NCBI RefSeq assembly: GCF_011806455.1
Contig: NZ_JAATOT010000003.1
Coordinates: forward strand, 186,001-250,000
Length of the DNA: 64,000 nucleotides
Direction: 5' to 3'
Source of the DNA: Celeribacter sp. HF31
GTDB taxonomy: Bacteria; Pseudomonadota; Alphaproteobacteria; Rhodobacterales; Rhodobacteraceae
The notes under the pieces are model-generated. The model was not told where the DNA came from, did no database searches, and saw only the letters and a program-made list of their open reading frames with translations. Below are positions 17,396 to 26,127 of the stretch, one piece after another. Made by a program: the position numbers and the translations under genes. Position 1 is the first letter of the stretch, and every line of letters starts with the position of its first letter.

Positions 17396-18403
17396 CTACA
17401 CCGCGTCTTCGAGGGCGTCAAAGCGGAGCACATCGGCGGTGATCGCCAGATCCTCCTCCAATGCCCGGTCCGGCGTCAGACCCGCCTTCGCAAGATCGCC
17501 GTGATAGCCGCGCACCGCCTCGGCGGGCGTGACATCGCCATCCGCGACACGCCGCATCCAGGAGATGAGCGTGGTCTGATGTTCGGCTTGGTTGATCTTG
17601 CGCCCGAAGAGCGCCAGCCGCGCGCCGTGGCGCTCGGATTGGGCCACCAGTTCGAAAGTGTCGCGGTGGGTCGCGCCCGCGCCGCCCAGCACGCCCACGA
17701 CCATCGACGGGTCATGTGCGGCGAGTTCCGCCATGGCCTCGGGACCATTGTAAGCGACCTTGAGGAACTCGGGGCGTTCCGCGCGGGTCAGGCTGGCCAG
17801 AAGGCGGATGATATTGTCGTTCACAAAAGCGCCGAGGTGTTCGGGCGCGACCGCATCGGGCATGTTCGGATTGAACACTTCGAGGAAATGCTGAACCCCT
17901 GCCGCCCGCGCCTCGCGCCGGAAGGCCGCATAGGCCTCAAGCGCGCGGGTATCGGCCTCCGTGTCGTTGTTGAAAGTCAGCGAATAGAGACAGAGGTTTG
18001 CGGGCGCAAACTCCAGATCGGCTCCGCGATAGGGCCGCGAGGGGTAAAGGTTATGCGCCGCCCCGCGCAGGTTGCCCCAGACACAGGTGGTCTCATTGCC
18101 ACGAAAGGCGGGCTGAACGGCGGCGTTGGCAAAGGCGCCTTCCGTCTGCAACAGATCCATCGTGCCAGCAGCGGTGAGCATGATGTCGACGACGTCCTGT
18201 TGGATGATCTGCCGCACCTCGTCCAGAAACTGAGGCCGTGTACGGGGGCCGGTGGGACGCCCTGCGGCATCGCGCGCCAGTCCCAGAGCGGGCACGCCGC
18301 CGGTGACTTCGGTGTCCTTGGCATCGGCGATCATATAGTCGCCTTTACGGTAAGCCCCTTTGCGGATGCGGGCGAGCTTGTCGATGTAACGCAGCTTGCT
18401 CAT
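17396..18403 (-). CDS. Class I aldolase-like (beta/alpha)8 protein
   Basis: A 335-residue protein resembling LacD/FbaB-type class I aldolases. The strand-loop FLKVAYNG has Lys215 placed as a Schiff-base lysine. VVGVLGGAGATHRD and ARLALFGRKIN look like the phosphate-binding end of the barrel. Early acidic segment MIADAKDTEVTGG may line the active site. The start is 3 nt after the ATPase stop, with AGAGGAG upstream. In this operon it would cleave the ketose phosphate produced by the kinase and dehydrogenase. The reaction is inferred; I do not know an exact characterised homologue. Confidence 0.6.
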   Translation of the reverse strand: MSKLRYIDKLARIRKGAYRKGDYMIADAKDTEVTGGVPALGLARDAAGRPTGPRTRPQFLDEVRQIIQQDVVDIMLTAAGTMDLLQTEGAFANAAVQPAFRGNETTCVWGNLRGAAHNLYPSRPYRGADLEFAPANLCLYSLTFNNDTEADTRALEAYAAFRREARAAGVQHFLEVFNPNMPDAVAPEHLGAFVNDNIIRLLASLTRAERPEFLKVAYNGPEAMAELAAHDPSMVVGVLGGAGATHRDTFELVAQSERHGARLALFGRKINQAEHQTTLISWMRRVADGDVTPAEAVRGYHGDLAKAGLTPDRALEEDLAITADVLRFDALEDAV

Positions 18404-18406
18404 GCC

Positions 18407-19486
18407 TCACACTCCTCTCAGGCTCTGTCCGGTGTTCGGGTCGAAAACATGGACCTTATCCCGGCGGATCGCGAAATGGACGGTGTCGTTTTGCGACAGA
18501 CGGCGGAAGCGCTGGGTGACAAAGGACATTTCCTCGCCTTCGACTTCGGTGATAACCTGACCCTCTGCACCCATGTTTTCGACCAACACAACAGTCCCCG
18601 TGACGGCGTTTTCCACCCCCGGCTCACAGAGATCCATACTCGCCGGACGCAGGCCCAGCTCGACCTTTTGCCCCGGTTTCAGGGAGGGAAACGCCTCGGG
18701 ATCAAGGGTGATCGCAATCCCCCCTGCCCGCGCCACGTGGCCCTCTTCCATGGTGGCATGCAGGAAATTCATTGCCGGCGTGCCGATGAAATCCGCCACG
18801 AACCGTGAGGCAGGGCGTTCGAAAATCTCGTCCGGCGTGCCCATCTGTTCGATCTTGCCATCACGCATCAACACGATGCGGTCGGCGATGGTCATGGCCT
18901 CAAGCTGATCGTGGGTGACGAAAATGGTCGTGGTCTTGAGCTGAAGGTGCATCTTGCGGATTTCCGTCCGCAGCTTTTCGCGCAGCTTGGCGTCAAGATT
19001 GGACAGCGGCTCGTCAAAGAGGAACACCTTGGGCGTCTTGATCATCGCGCGCGCCATGGCGACGCGCTGTTGCTGACCGCCGGAGAGGTTTTTCGGGCGC
19101 CGGTCGAGATAGGGCGCGAGGCCCAGCATCTCGGCGACTTGTTCGAGACGCGGAGCAATCTCCGACTTGGGAATGCCCTGACGACGTAGCCCGAAGGTGA
19201 TGTTGTCGGCGACGCTCATATGCGGATAGAGCGCATAGCTTTGAAACACCATGGCGACACCACGCTCGCCGGGCGGCAGGTCGGTGACATCCGTGCCGCC
19301 GATCTCAATCCGCCCACCGGTGACGTCCTCGAGCCCCGCAACCATGCGCAGCATCGTGGATTTGCCACAGCCAGACGGGCCGAGAAAGACGACGAATTCA
19401 TGATCGGGGATAGAGAGGTTCATGCCCTCGATCACGGGGTACGCGCCATAGGATTTGACGATGTCGGTACAAGAAATATTGGCCAT
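18407..19486 (-). CDS. ABC sugar importer ATPase (MalK/UgpC type)
   Basis: A 359-residue ATPase. It has Walker A GPSGCGKST (about residues 36-44), Q-loop MVFQSYALYPHMSV, signature LSGGQQQRVAMARA, Walker B VFLFDEPLSNLD, H-loop THDQLEAMT and a C-terminal TOBE regulatory domain from about residue 235. This architecture is that of MalK/UgpC, often shared between several importers. It lies between the permease pair and the aldolase-like gene in the same operon. Confidence 0.93.
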   Translation of the reverse strand: MANISCTDIVKSYGAYPVIEGMNLSIPDHEFVVFLGPSGCGKSTMLRMVAGLEDVTGGRIEIGGTDVTDLPPGERGVAMVFQSYALYPHMSVADNITFGLRRQGIPKSEIAPRLEQVAEMLGLAPYLDRRPKNLSGGQQQRVAMARAMIKTPKVFLFDEPLSNLDAKLREKLRTEIRKMHLQLKTTTIFVTHDQLEAMTIADRIVLMRDGKIEQMGTPDEIFERPASRFVADFIGTPAMNFLHATMEEGHVARAGGIAITLDPEAFPSLKPGQKVELGLRPASMDLCEPGVENAVTGTVVLVENMGAEGQVITEVEGEEMSFVTQRFRRLSQNDTVHFAIRRDKVHVFDPNTGQSLRGV

Positions 19487-19495
19487 TGATCTGTC

Positions 19496-20311
19496 CTATT
19501 TCCGGCCGCTTTGGACCGAGGTGTTGAGAAGGCCCATCAGAAGGCCGATGAAGACGAGCGGCGGCACCACGAGCAGAACGGTCGCGGCATTGATGACGCC
19601 CCAGGGGACCTCTTTGCCAAGCGAGGTGATGGAGGCCGCGACCACCGGAAGGGTGGCGTTCTGTGCCGCGAGTGTGAGCGCCAGCAAAAGCTCGTTCCAG
19701 ACCAGCACGAAGGTGAAGACCAGCGCGCCGAAGAGGGAGGGGGACGCCACCGGCAATGCAAACCGCCAGAAGATCTCGAAGGGGGAACATCCTTCCATCG
19801 CCGCCGCTTCCTCGATGTTGAGCGGCACGCGCTCAAACGCCGGCACAGACAGCCAGATCACCGTCGAGATCGTGGTGATCAGATAGACGAGGATGAGGCC
19901 AAAGAGCGTGTCGTAGATGCCGAGATCGAGATAGATGACGATGAACGGGATCGCGATGGCCACCGGCGGCATAAACCGCAGCGAGAGCACAAAGAACTGC
20001 ACATCGTCGCCCCAGTTCCGGGCATGACGCGCCAGCGTATAGGCCGCGGGAATACCGAGTGCCGCCCCGATGATCACAGAGGCCGAGACGACAATCACAG
20101 AGTGCAAAAGCCCGTCGCGAATGGTCGGATTGCGCAGGATCGTGGCAAAGTTCTCAAGCGTCGGAGAGAACAAAAGCTTCGGCACCGGGGTGACGATGTC
20201 GCGCAGCTCCTTGAAGGCGCCCAGAACCGTCCAGAGGATCGGCCCGAGGGCCACGACGATCAGCAAAGCCAAAAGCGCGCGGGTGAGTGTGACGGATATC
20301 AGGCGGCCCAT
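19496..20311 (-). CDS. ABC sugar importer permease (MalG type)
   Basis: A 271-residue inner-membrane protein with six hydrophobic segments and the EAA loop NIEEAAAMEGCSPFEIFWRFALP, which docks on the ATPase. Its start overlaps the end of the upstream permease gene by 13 bp, so the two are coupled. It forms the second half of the transmembrane pore. Confidence 0.92.
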   Translation of the reverse strand: MGRLISVTLTRALLALLIVVALGPILWTVLGAFKELRDIVTPVPKLLFSPTLENFATILRNPTIRDGLLHSVIVVSASVIIGAALGIPAAYTLARHARNWGDDVQFFVLSLRFMPPVAIAIPFIVIYLDLGIYDTLFGLILVYLITTISTVIWLSVPAFERVPLNIEEAAAMEGCSPFEIFWRFALPVASPSLFGALVFTFVLVWNELLLALTLAAQNATLPVVAASITSLGKEVPWGVINAATVLLVVPPLVFIGLLMGLLNTSVQSGRK

Positions 20312-21171
20312 TTTTTCCCCGCTTTCCAGATGATGGTGAAGACGACGGTGGTGACGATGAGCAACAGGATCGACATGGCCGAGGCATAGGAAATCCGTCC
20401 GCCCATATTGATCCCCATTTGATAGGCATAGAGATCAAGCGTTTCCGTCGCGGTGCCAGGCCCGCCGCCCGTCATGACAAAGATCAGATCAAAGGAGCGC
20501 AGGCTTTCGACCGCCTTGACCAGGGCCAGCGAAATGATCGGCGCCTTGAGCATCGGCAGGGTGACATAAGCGTGGATTTCCCAAGTGCGCGCATTGTCGA
20601 GCATGGCGGCCTCGATCGGATCGCGCGGCAGGGTTTCCATCAGCTTCAGCAAGATGACGGTGAAGAACAGCCCCCATTGCCAGATGTCGACGATGGCGAC
20701 CGAGATGAGCGCCAGAGACGGATCGGCCAGAAACTCGACCGGACCAATCCCCACAAGACCGCAGAGGTAGTTGATCAGCCCCAGAGAGGGCGAATAGAGA
20801 AAGCGCCAGATGAAGGCGGCCGCCACGCGCGGCAGAAGCACCGGCACCAGAAAGGCGAAACAGATCAGGTTGCGCCAGAGCGGTTTTTTCACCGTCTCAT
20901 AGATCAGCACCGCCAGAAGGACAGCCAGAACCAATGTCCCGGTGACGGTCACGACCTCCCAGATGGCGGAGATTTCCAGCGCGTTGAAAAATCGTTTGTC
21001 CCGCAACAGGCGCAGAAAGTTGTAGGCGCCGACGAACTCATAGTCCGAGCTGCGCAGCGTGCGGTTCATCAGCGCGAACCAAACCGCGCCGGCCACGGAC
21101 ACAAGCGCAAGCGAGGCCAGTATGCCGATGGCAGGCACCAGAGAGAGGGTGACGAATGTTTTGCGTTTCAT
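20299..21171 (-). CDS. ABC sugar importer permease (MalF type)
   Basis: A 290-residue permease with six membrane segments and EAA loop DPIEAAMLDNARTWEIHAYVTLP. The start MKRKTFVTLSL at 21171 begins right before the first membrane helix and has GGA upstream; a longer in-frame extension contains no conserved sequence. It is preceded by a 100-bp gap carrying a strong hairpin after the binding-protein gene. Confidence 0.91.
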   Translation of the reverse strand: MKRKTFVTLSLVPAIGILASLALVSVAGAVWFALMNRTLRSSDYEFVGAYNFLRLLRDKRFFNALEISAIWEVVTVTGTLVLAVLLAVLIYETVKKPLWRNLICFAFLVPVLLPRVAAAFIWRFLYSPSLGLINYLCGLVGIGPVEFLADPSLALISVAIVDIWQWGLFFTVILLKLMETLPRDPIEAAMLDNARTWEIHAYVTLPMLKAPIISLALVKAVESLRSFDLIFVMTGGGPGTATETLDLYAYQMGINMGGRISYASAMSILLLIVTTVVFTIIWKAGKKWAA

Positions 21172-21212
21172 AGGGCGTCCTTCGACGTCGGAAAGCGAGA
21201 AAAGGGGAGGGA

Positions 21213-21260
21213 CCGGCGCGCCCTGTCTTCGTTGGCCCACAAAAAGGCGGGGCGCGCCGG
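21213..21260 (-). promoter_or_regulatory. Intercistronic hairpin after the binding-protein gene
   Basis: CCGGCGCGCCC (21213-21223) and GGGCGCGCCGG (21250-21260) are perfect 11-bp complements between the binding-protein and permease genes. The position matches the hairpin between frcB and frcC and suggests the same mRNA-stabilising or attenuating role. Confidence 0.6.
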
Positions 21261-21270
21261 AAGGCTGCGG

Positions 21271-22557
21271 TTACTTGAGCCGCATCAGGCTGTCTTCGGC
21301 GAAGAAGGCCGCTTCATCGAGCGTGGCCGCGATGTCGTCGCGGGTGCCGGTGAAGACCTCTTCCAGCGCCAGACCAAGCGTGTCGCCGATCTCCGGCCAG
21401 GCCGGGCTTTTCATGATCAGGAGATCGGTTTTCGGACCGGTCGCCAGCATGGCTTCGACATATTCCGCGGGAACCAGAGATTGATAGGCCTCGCTCTCAA
21501 GCGTCGAGGTGCGGCCAATGTCGGAGGCAATCCCGGCCTCAAGCCGCTGTTGCTCCATCTCTTTCGACGTGGCCCAGCCGACGAAATCGCCCGCAATGGT
21601 TTTGGCGCAATCGTCCGCTGCACCTGCTTTCGACACGGCCCAGCCATGCGCCCAGCCAGCGGACGGGAGCGGATCGGGCGGCGGCGCGTAGCCCACTTTG
21701 CCGACGACGGTCGATTTGGACGGGTCTTCCATCCACGGCCCGAACACGTCGGATTCGATCAGGATCGCGACCTGACCGCCGCGAAACGCTTCGACCGCAT
21801 CGGACCAGTTGAAGGTGCCCACACCCGGCGGACCGTAGGACATCAGATCGGTGTAAAGCTCGGTCGCCTCGACGCCCGCTTCGCTGTTGAAGGCGGGCAT
21901 ATCGCCGTCGAGCCATTCGCCGCCCATGGCGCGGAAAAACGGCGTCCAACGCCAGACGTTCATGCCAGACCCGCGCTGACCCCGCGCGGCCCAACCATGC
22001 GCGCCGTTGTCGGCGGCATCGAGCACCTTGACCGCTTCGACCAGCTCATCGAGGGTGCTCGGCACATCAAGACCGGCAGCTTCCAACAGATCCGTGCGCA
22101 CCATCATCACGTCACCGCCGCCCACGAAGGGCGCGAAATACTGCGTGCCATCCACGGTCGCAACATTGCTCAGATCGGTGCGGAAATCCGCGATGTCATA
22201 GCTTTCGGGCACGACATCTGCGAGCGGGTAAATCCAATCGGCGCTGACATATTCGGCGAGGTTCGCCTCGTCGATATAAAGCACCTGATAGGACCCGGCA
22301 CCCGTCGAGGCATCGAGACGCGCTTTGGCGCGACGCTCGTTCTCCCCCAGAAGCGTGATCTTTACTTCTGTGTCCCATTTTTCATTGAATTCCGACAGAT
22401 GCGCATCCAGCGCTGTGACGGCGGGCATGCCCTGTCCGATCACGTTGAGCGTCGGCACCGCGCCCTTGCAGGCCTCTTGTGCCTGAGTTTGTTGTGCCTG
22501 GGCTTGAGCCGCCAGCGCGCAGAGCGCCGTGCCAAGCAGCAAAGATGTCCTTTTCAT
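21271..22557 (-). CDS. ABC sugar importer, extracellular solute-binding protein
   Basis: A 428-residue family 1 binding protein (MalE/UgpB-like) with a signal peptide ending AAQAQA near residue 20. Other landmarks are GAGSYQVLYIDEANLAEY, the typical YFAPFVGGGDVMMVRTDLLEAAG and a C-terminal WPEIGDTLGLALEEVFTG stretch seen in this family. It delivers the substrate to the MalFG-type permeases. Large family 1 proteins bind sugars, polyols or glycerol phosphates, and the neighbouring kinase and dehydrogenase favour a polyol or sugar. Confidence 0.9.
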   Translation of the reverse strand: MKRTSLLLGTALCALAAQAQAQQTQAQEACKGAVPTLNVIGQGMPAVTALDAHLSEFNEKWDTEVKITLLGENERRAKARLDASTGAGSYQVLYIDEANLAEYVSADWIYPLADVVPESYDIADFRTDLSNVATVDGTQYFAPFVGGGDVMMVRTDLLEAAGLDVPSTLDELVEAVKVLDAADNGAHGWAARGQRGSGMNVWRWTPFFRAMGGEWLDGDMPAFNSEAGVEATELYTDLMSYGPPGVGTFNWSDAVEAFRGGQVAILIESDVFGPWMEDPSKSTVVGKVGYAPPPDPLPSAGWAHGWAVSKAGAADDCAKTIAGDFVGWATSKEMEQQRLEAGIASDIGRTSTLESEAYQSLVPAEYVEAMLATGPKTDLLIMKSPAWPEIGDTLGLALEEVFTGTRDDIAATLDEAAFFAEDSLMRLK

Positions 22558-22604
22558 TGGTCTTCCTCCCTAGATATGCGTGATCCTTGATGGACCTTCG
22601 CGGT

Positions 22605-24098
22605 TCATGCCCCTGACTGGGGCGTCTCCTCCATCAGCGCGGTGACACCTGCATCGAGGTGACAAAAGCGCGCAAATCTCTCTTCATAAACGGCGGCAAG
22701 CGCCGGATCGGGATCGTGGTGCCGGGCGACATGGGTCATCGCCTGCGTGGCCTCTCCCAGATCGCCATAAGCCCCGGCCGCCACCGCCGCACAGATCGCC
22801 GCCCCCAGAGCGCCCACTTCGCCCGCACGCACCGCCTCCACGGGGCGCTGGCAAATGTCGGCGAAAATCTGGGTCCAGACGGGTGATTTCGCGGCCCCGC
22901 CCGCAAGCCGGATGACCGGCGGGAACTGGCGCCCCGACAGGGTCACGGCATCCTCGGCATGGCGTCTGGCCTGAAAGGCGACGCCTTCGTAAATCGCGCG
23001 CAGCATGGTGCCCGTGTCATCGCCAGCGCCGAGGTCCAGAAACCCGCCGCGTTTGGGATCGGGGCCGAACACATAGGGCAGGAACTGACAGCGGCGCGCG
23101 GCGACCGGGCTTGTTTTGACCAGCTTGTTGGCCTCTTCGATCGTGACCCGCCCGCCCAGCGCCCGGTCGAGATACCAGCCGAGATTGGCCGCCGAACAGG
23201 GGCTGCCCTCGGCAATGAGCCGCGTGCCGGAGGCGCCGTAGCGAAAATTCAGGATCGGCGCGCCGGTGATCTCGGCGGTCGACGTTTCCAGGCTGTTGAT
23301 CGACCAGGTGCCGGCGATCATGGTCAGGATATCCGGCCCCATGGCCCCCGCCCCCAACGAACAGGCGGCGACATCCATCATGGAGCCCGCGACGGGAATA
23401 CCCTCCGGCAGGCCGGTCTCGCGGGCCGCTTCGGCACTGATCCGCCCGGCCACGCTGTCGCTCGGAGCGATGTCTGGCAAGCGGTGGCGATGCGGCGCCA
23501 AGCCCAAGTCTTCAAGCACCTCCTCGGCATAGGTTCCGGTCGCGAGGCTCATCAAACCACCGCCCCCGGCATCCGTCGGATCGGTCAGCGCAGCGCCGGT
23601 GAGTTTGAACCGGATCGCATCCTTGCAGCACAACGCCCAGCGGGTGCGCGCCAGAACCTCGGGTTCCGTGCGCGCAAGATGGGCAAAGACCATCATCGTC
23701 TGCCCGCCCCAAAGACGCGTGCCTGTGAGGCCCGAGATCGCCTCAGCGCGGCCTTCAGCGGAAAGCCGGTCGACCAGCGGCTGGGCGCGGTGATCGACGG
23801 AGACGATGCCGGGGCGCGTCGCCTGGCCTCTCTCGTCCAAAAGGAAAATCCCGTTGCCAAAGCCGGTACAGCCCACACCAAGAATCTCGCGCCCGGCGCA
23901 ATCCGCAACGACCCGGCGCAGCGCGGACACGATGCCCGCCCAGAAGGGCGCCAGATCGCGCTCGACCCGCCCGTCGCCGTGATGGATGTTCTCGACATCC
24001 GCCGTTTCCGCCGCGATCTCGGTGCCGGACAGGTCATAGGCCACCACCTTGACCGTCGTGCCGCCGGCGTCGATGGCGATGATCCCTGCGTTTCTCAT
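22605..24098 (-). CDS. FGGY-family carbohydrate kinase
   Basis: A 497-residue kinase with the N-terminal nucleotide-binding phosphate-1 motif IAIDAGGTTVKVVAYD, the FGGY_N segment ALCCKDAIRFKLTG, a second domain with MIAGTWSINS and the FGGY_C motif RLAGGAAKSPVWTQIFADICQRPV followed by EVGALGAAICA. The family phosphorylates glycerol, pentuloses, erythritol and related polyols. The sequence looks closer to xylulokinase/LyxK-type members than to glycerol kinase, but the substrate is open. It overlaps the dehydrogenase gene by 4 bp (ATGA). Confidence 0.88.
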   Translation of the reverse strand: MRNAGIIAIDAGGTTVKVVAYDLSGTEIAAETADVENIHHGDGRVERDLAPFWAGIVSALRRVVADCAGREILGVGCTGFGNGIFLLDERGQATRPGIVSVDHRAQPLVDRLSAEGRAEAISGLTGTRLWGGQTMMVFAHLARTEPEVLARTRWALCCKDAIRFKLTGAALTDPTDAGGGGLMSLATGTYAEEVLEDLGLAPHRHRLPDIAPSDSVAGRISAEAARETGLPEGIPVAGSMMDVAACSLGAGAMGPDILTMIAGTWSINSLETSTAEITGAPILNFRYGASGTRLIAEGSPCSAANLGWYLDRALGGRVTIEEANKLVKTSPVAARRCQFLPYVFGPDPKRGGFLDLGAGDDTGTMLRAIYEGVAFQARRHAEDAVTLSGRQFPPVIRLAGGAAKSPVWTQIFADICQRPVEAVRAGEVGALGAAICAAVAAGAYGDLGEATQAMTHVARHHDPDPALAAVYEERFARFCHLDAGVTALMEETPQSGA

Positions 24099-25810
24099 GC
24101 TGCGCCCTCCCGTTTGGTGATCCTCGCGCCCATCAGTCGCGGATCGGAGAGCACGGCGTCAATCTCTGCGTTCAGGCTGTCGCGCCCGCGTCCGGTTTCC
24201 TCGGACAGGATATCCGCCAATTCCGGCAAGGTGTCGGCAGACAACCCATGACCGAAGCTCAGCCGCGTCCGGCGCAGGATCAGATCCTCGAGCGTCAGCG
24301 CGCCACGCCGCCGGATCGCGTAACGGATTTCGCCGCGGCAAATGTCGGACGCCTGCCGCAGTGCCAAAGCATCTGCACCCGTGCAGAGCCCCGCGACATC
24401 TCGCGCCAGTGCGCCGTAGCGGTGTAACAGGCGGTGGGCCAGCTCCGCGTCGATTTCTCTTTCACGCACCAGCTCCTGCGCAGTGCAGGGTGCGGCTCCC
24501 GGATACTGTCGCGTCGCCGTGGACACCTGCCGCGTACGTCCGAGGAGTGCCAACACCCGATCCGCCGTTTCTTCGCCAAACGCCCGAAACGTGGTCCATT
24601 TGCCGCCAACCAGTGACAGAACGGGCGGCAAGCTGTCAGAGAAACGATCCTCTTCCAGCGCATGATCGCGGGCCGCGCTGGTGGCCGAACCGCTGCCTTC
24701 GCTGCGTCGCAAGGGGCGGATGCCAGTGGTCATCGACACGATCTGATCGTGGCGCACCTCGATGTCGGAGAAGAGCCCATTGATCGCGGTGAGCAGATAG
24801 GCAATCTCATCGCCCGACACCGCCTGATCATCGGGGTTTGGGGTTTCGACTTCGGTGGTCCCCACCAGAACATTGTCCCCCACGGGCAAGGTGATGACCA
24901 TCCTTCCTGTGCCGTCATCAAAGTAATAGGCATTGCCATTCATCCGGCGATGCAAATCGGCATTGTCGAGCACAAGATGCGCCCCCTTGATGCCGCGAAG
25001 ATACTGCGTGCGCCCACCCAGCTCTGCATTTGTCCGATCAATCCAGGCGCCCGTCGCATTGACGATCACCTTGGGACGCAGGGCGAAACGCGCCGGCCCG
25101 AACCGGTCTTCGATGACGATCTGATCCTGCGCCAGGTTCCAGCACACATGATTAAGTGCGACGACCTCGGCTTCTTGATCTAAAGCCTCGCCAAGCATTT
25201 CGAAGATCAGCCCCTCCGGCTGGGTGATTTGACCGTCGTAATAGGAGACCACGGCTTTCGTACCCGTGGGTAACCCGCTGGGAAAGCGATCCCTTTTCAG
25301 CAGCGTCTCGTGATCTGGCAAAGGATGCTCGCGCCGTCCGAAGGCTTCGTAGATCCGCAAGGCGCCTTCGAGCGCCACAAGCGAGAGAGGGCCACTACGC
25401 TTTGAGAGACCCATAAATCTGAAACCTGCCCGCGCCAACCCCGTGAGCCAGTGCGACAAGGGCACCGTGATCTTGAGCGTTTTGACGATATGGCCCGCAT
25501 TGGCGATGAGCCGATTGCGTTCCCTCGCACTTTCAGCCACCAGGCGAAATTCGCGCCCTTCCAGATACCGCAGCCCGCCATGCGCCATGCGGCTCGAGGC
25601 GCCACTGGCGCCGGCGCAAAAGTCACCTGCATCAATCAACACGCATGACACGCCGTTCAACGCCAAATCCCGCAGCGTGGCGACACCGTTCACACCTCCG
25701 CCCAAAATGAGCACGTCCGGGTCCTCGATGGCTTTCAACGCCCGAAGATTTCGAGCGCGAAAACCATGGTTCCGGAGTGGATCGGTGATGGGGTGCGTTT
25801 CTGTGGTCAT
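24095..25810 (-). CDS. GlpD-like FAD-dependent polyol-phosphate dehydrogenase
   Basis: A 571-residue flavoprotein of the glycerol-3-phosphate dehydrogenase (GlpD/EryB) family. The FAD dinucleotide fold is ILGGGVNGVATLRDLALNG (about residues 35-53), followed by GASGASSRMAHGGLRYLE, NATGAWIDRTNAELGG and VLVGTTEVETPNPD. The C-terminal GlpD helical domain runs from about residue 420. It is the first gene of the operon, and next to an FGGY kinase it would oxidise a phosphorylated polyol, passing electrons to quinone. No ribosome site is visible before the ATG, and an AT-rich region with repeats lies immediately upstream. Whether the substrate is glycerol-3-P or another polyol-P is undecided. Confidence 0.88.
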   Translation of the reverse strand: MTTETHPITDPLRNHGFRARNLRALKAIEDPDVLILGGGVNGVATLRDLALNGVSCVLIDAGDFCAGASGASSRMAHGGLRYLEGREFRLVAESARERNRLIANAGHIVKTLKITVPLSHWLTGLARAGFRFMGLSKRSGPLSLVALEGALRIYEAFGRREHPLPDHETLLKRDRFPSGLPTGTKAVVSYYDGQITQPEGLIFEMLGEALDQEAEVVALNHVCWNLAQDQIVIEDRFGPARFALRPKVIVNATGAWIDRTNAELGGRTQYLRGIKGAHLVLDNADLHRRMNGNAYYFDDGTGRMVITLPVGDNVLVGTTEVETPNPDDQAVSGDEIAYLLTAINGLFSDIEVRHDQIVSMTTGIRPLRRSEGSGSATSAARDHALEEDRFSDSLPPVLSLVGGKWTTFRAFGEETADRVLALLGRTRQVSTATRQYPGAAPCTAQELVREREIDAELAHRLLHRYGALARDVAGLCTGADALALRQASDICRGEIRYAIRRRGALTLEDLILRRTRLSFGHGLSADTLPELADILSEETGRGRDSLNAEIDAVLSDPRLMGARITKREGAA

Positions 25811-25868
25811 ATAAACATGTAGTTTAGTTTTTTTACTTTTGTAAAGTATCTTTTATAAATATAAACAT
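25809..25868 (-). promoter_or_regulatory. AT-rich control region of the polyol operon
   Basis: A strikingly AT-rich stretch contains ATATAAACAT twice (25809-25818 and 25859-25868, exactly 50 bp apart, about five helical turns). Between them is a palindrome ACTTT-TGT-AAAGT (25835-25847). The first repeat overlaps the GlpD-like start codon. Likely promoter and operator for the SorC-type regulator. Confidence 0.55.
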
Positions 25869-26127
25869 TCTACAAAGGTCGTATATGGCGGCGCGCCCGG
25901 CTTTTGCATGCCGATGGACGTTGTTCCACAACTCTGACCTTCAAGGCGTCACAGCGTGACCCCAAGTGTTTGGATGGGCTATCGCGGTCTTGGCGCTGGG
26001 GGTGAGGTATAGCTGAGATCCGCGCAGGGACTGCGCTGGGGGCAAAAGCATTCATCAGCAGAGGCAAACATTTTGCTAAACTTGCGAGACGAAAAGGGAC
26101 GTTTTCCGGTGTTTTCACGAGGGCGGA
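25869..26127. other. Gap between the polyol operon and the ATPase stump
   Basis: No gene is supported here. Short ORFs on both strands lack codon character. It would hold the lost transporter gene's promoter and the outer part of the polyol operon's control region. Confidence 0.4.

Noticed and set aside
17375-18808. 477-codon plus-strand ORF
   Set aside because: Antisense to the aldolase-like protein and MalK-type ATPase, both strongly supported on the minus strand.
20419-22590. 723-codon plus-strand ORF opposite the ABC transporter genes
   Set aside because: Arg/His/Gly/Asp-rich composition typical of antisense frames; the minus strand encodes clear permease and binding-protein genes.
22605-25810. 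Calling the kinase and GlpD-like dehydrogenase glpK and glpD
   Set aside because: The kinase does not look like a standard glycerol kinase, and the operon contains an aldolase-like protein and a SorC-type regulator, so simple glycerol catabolism is not assured.
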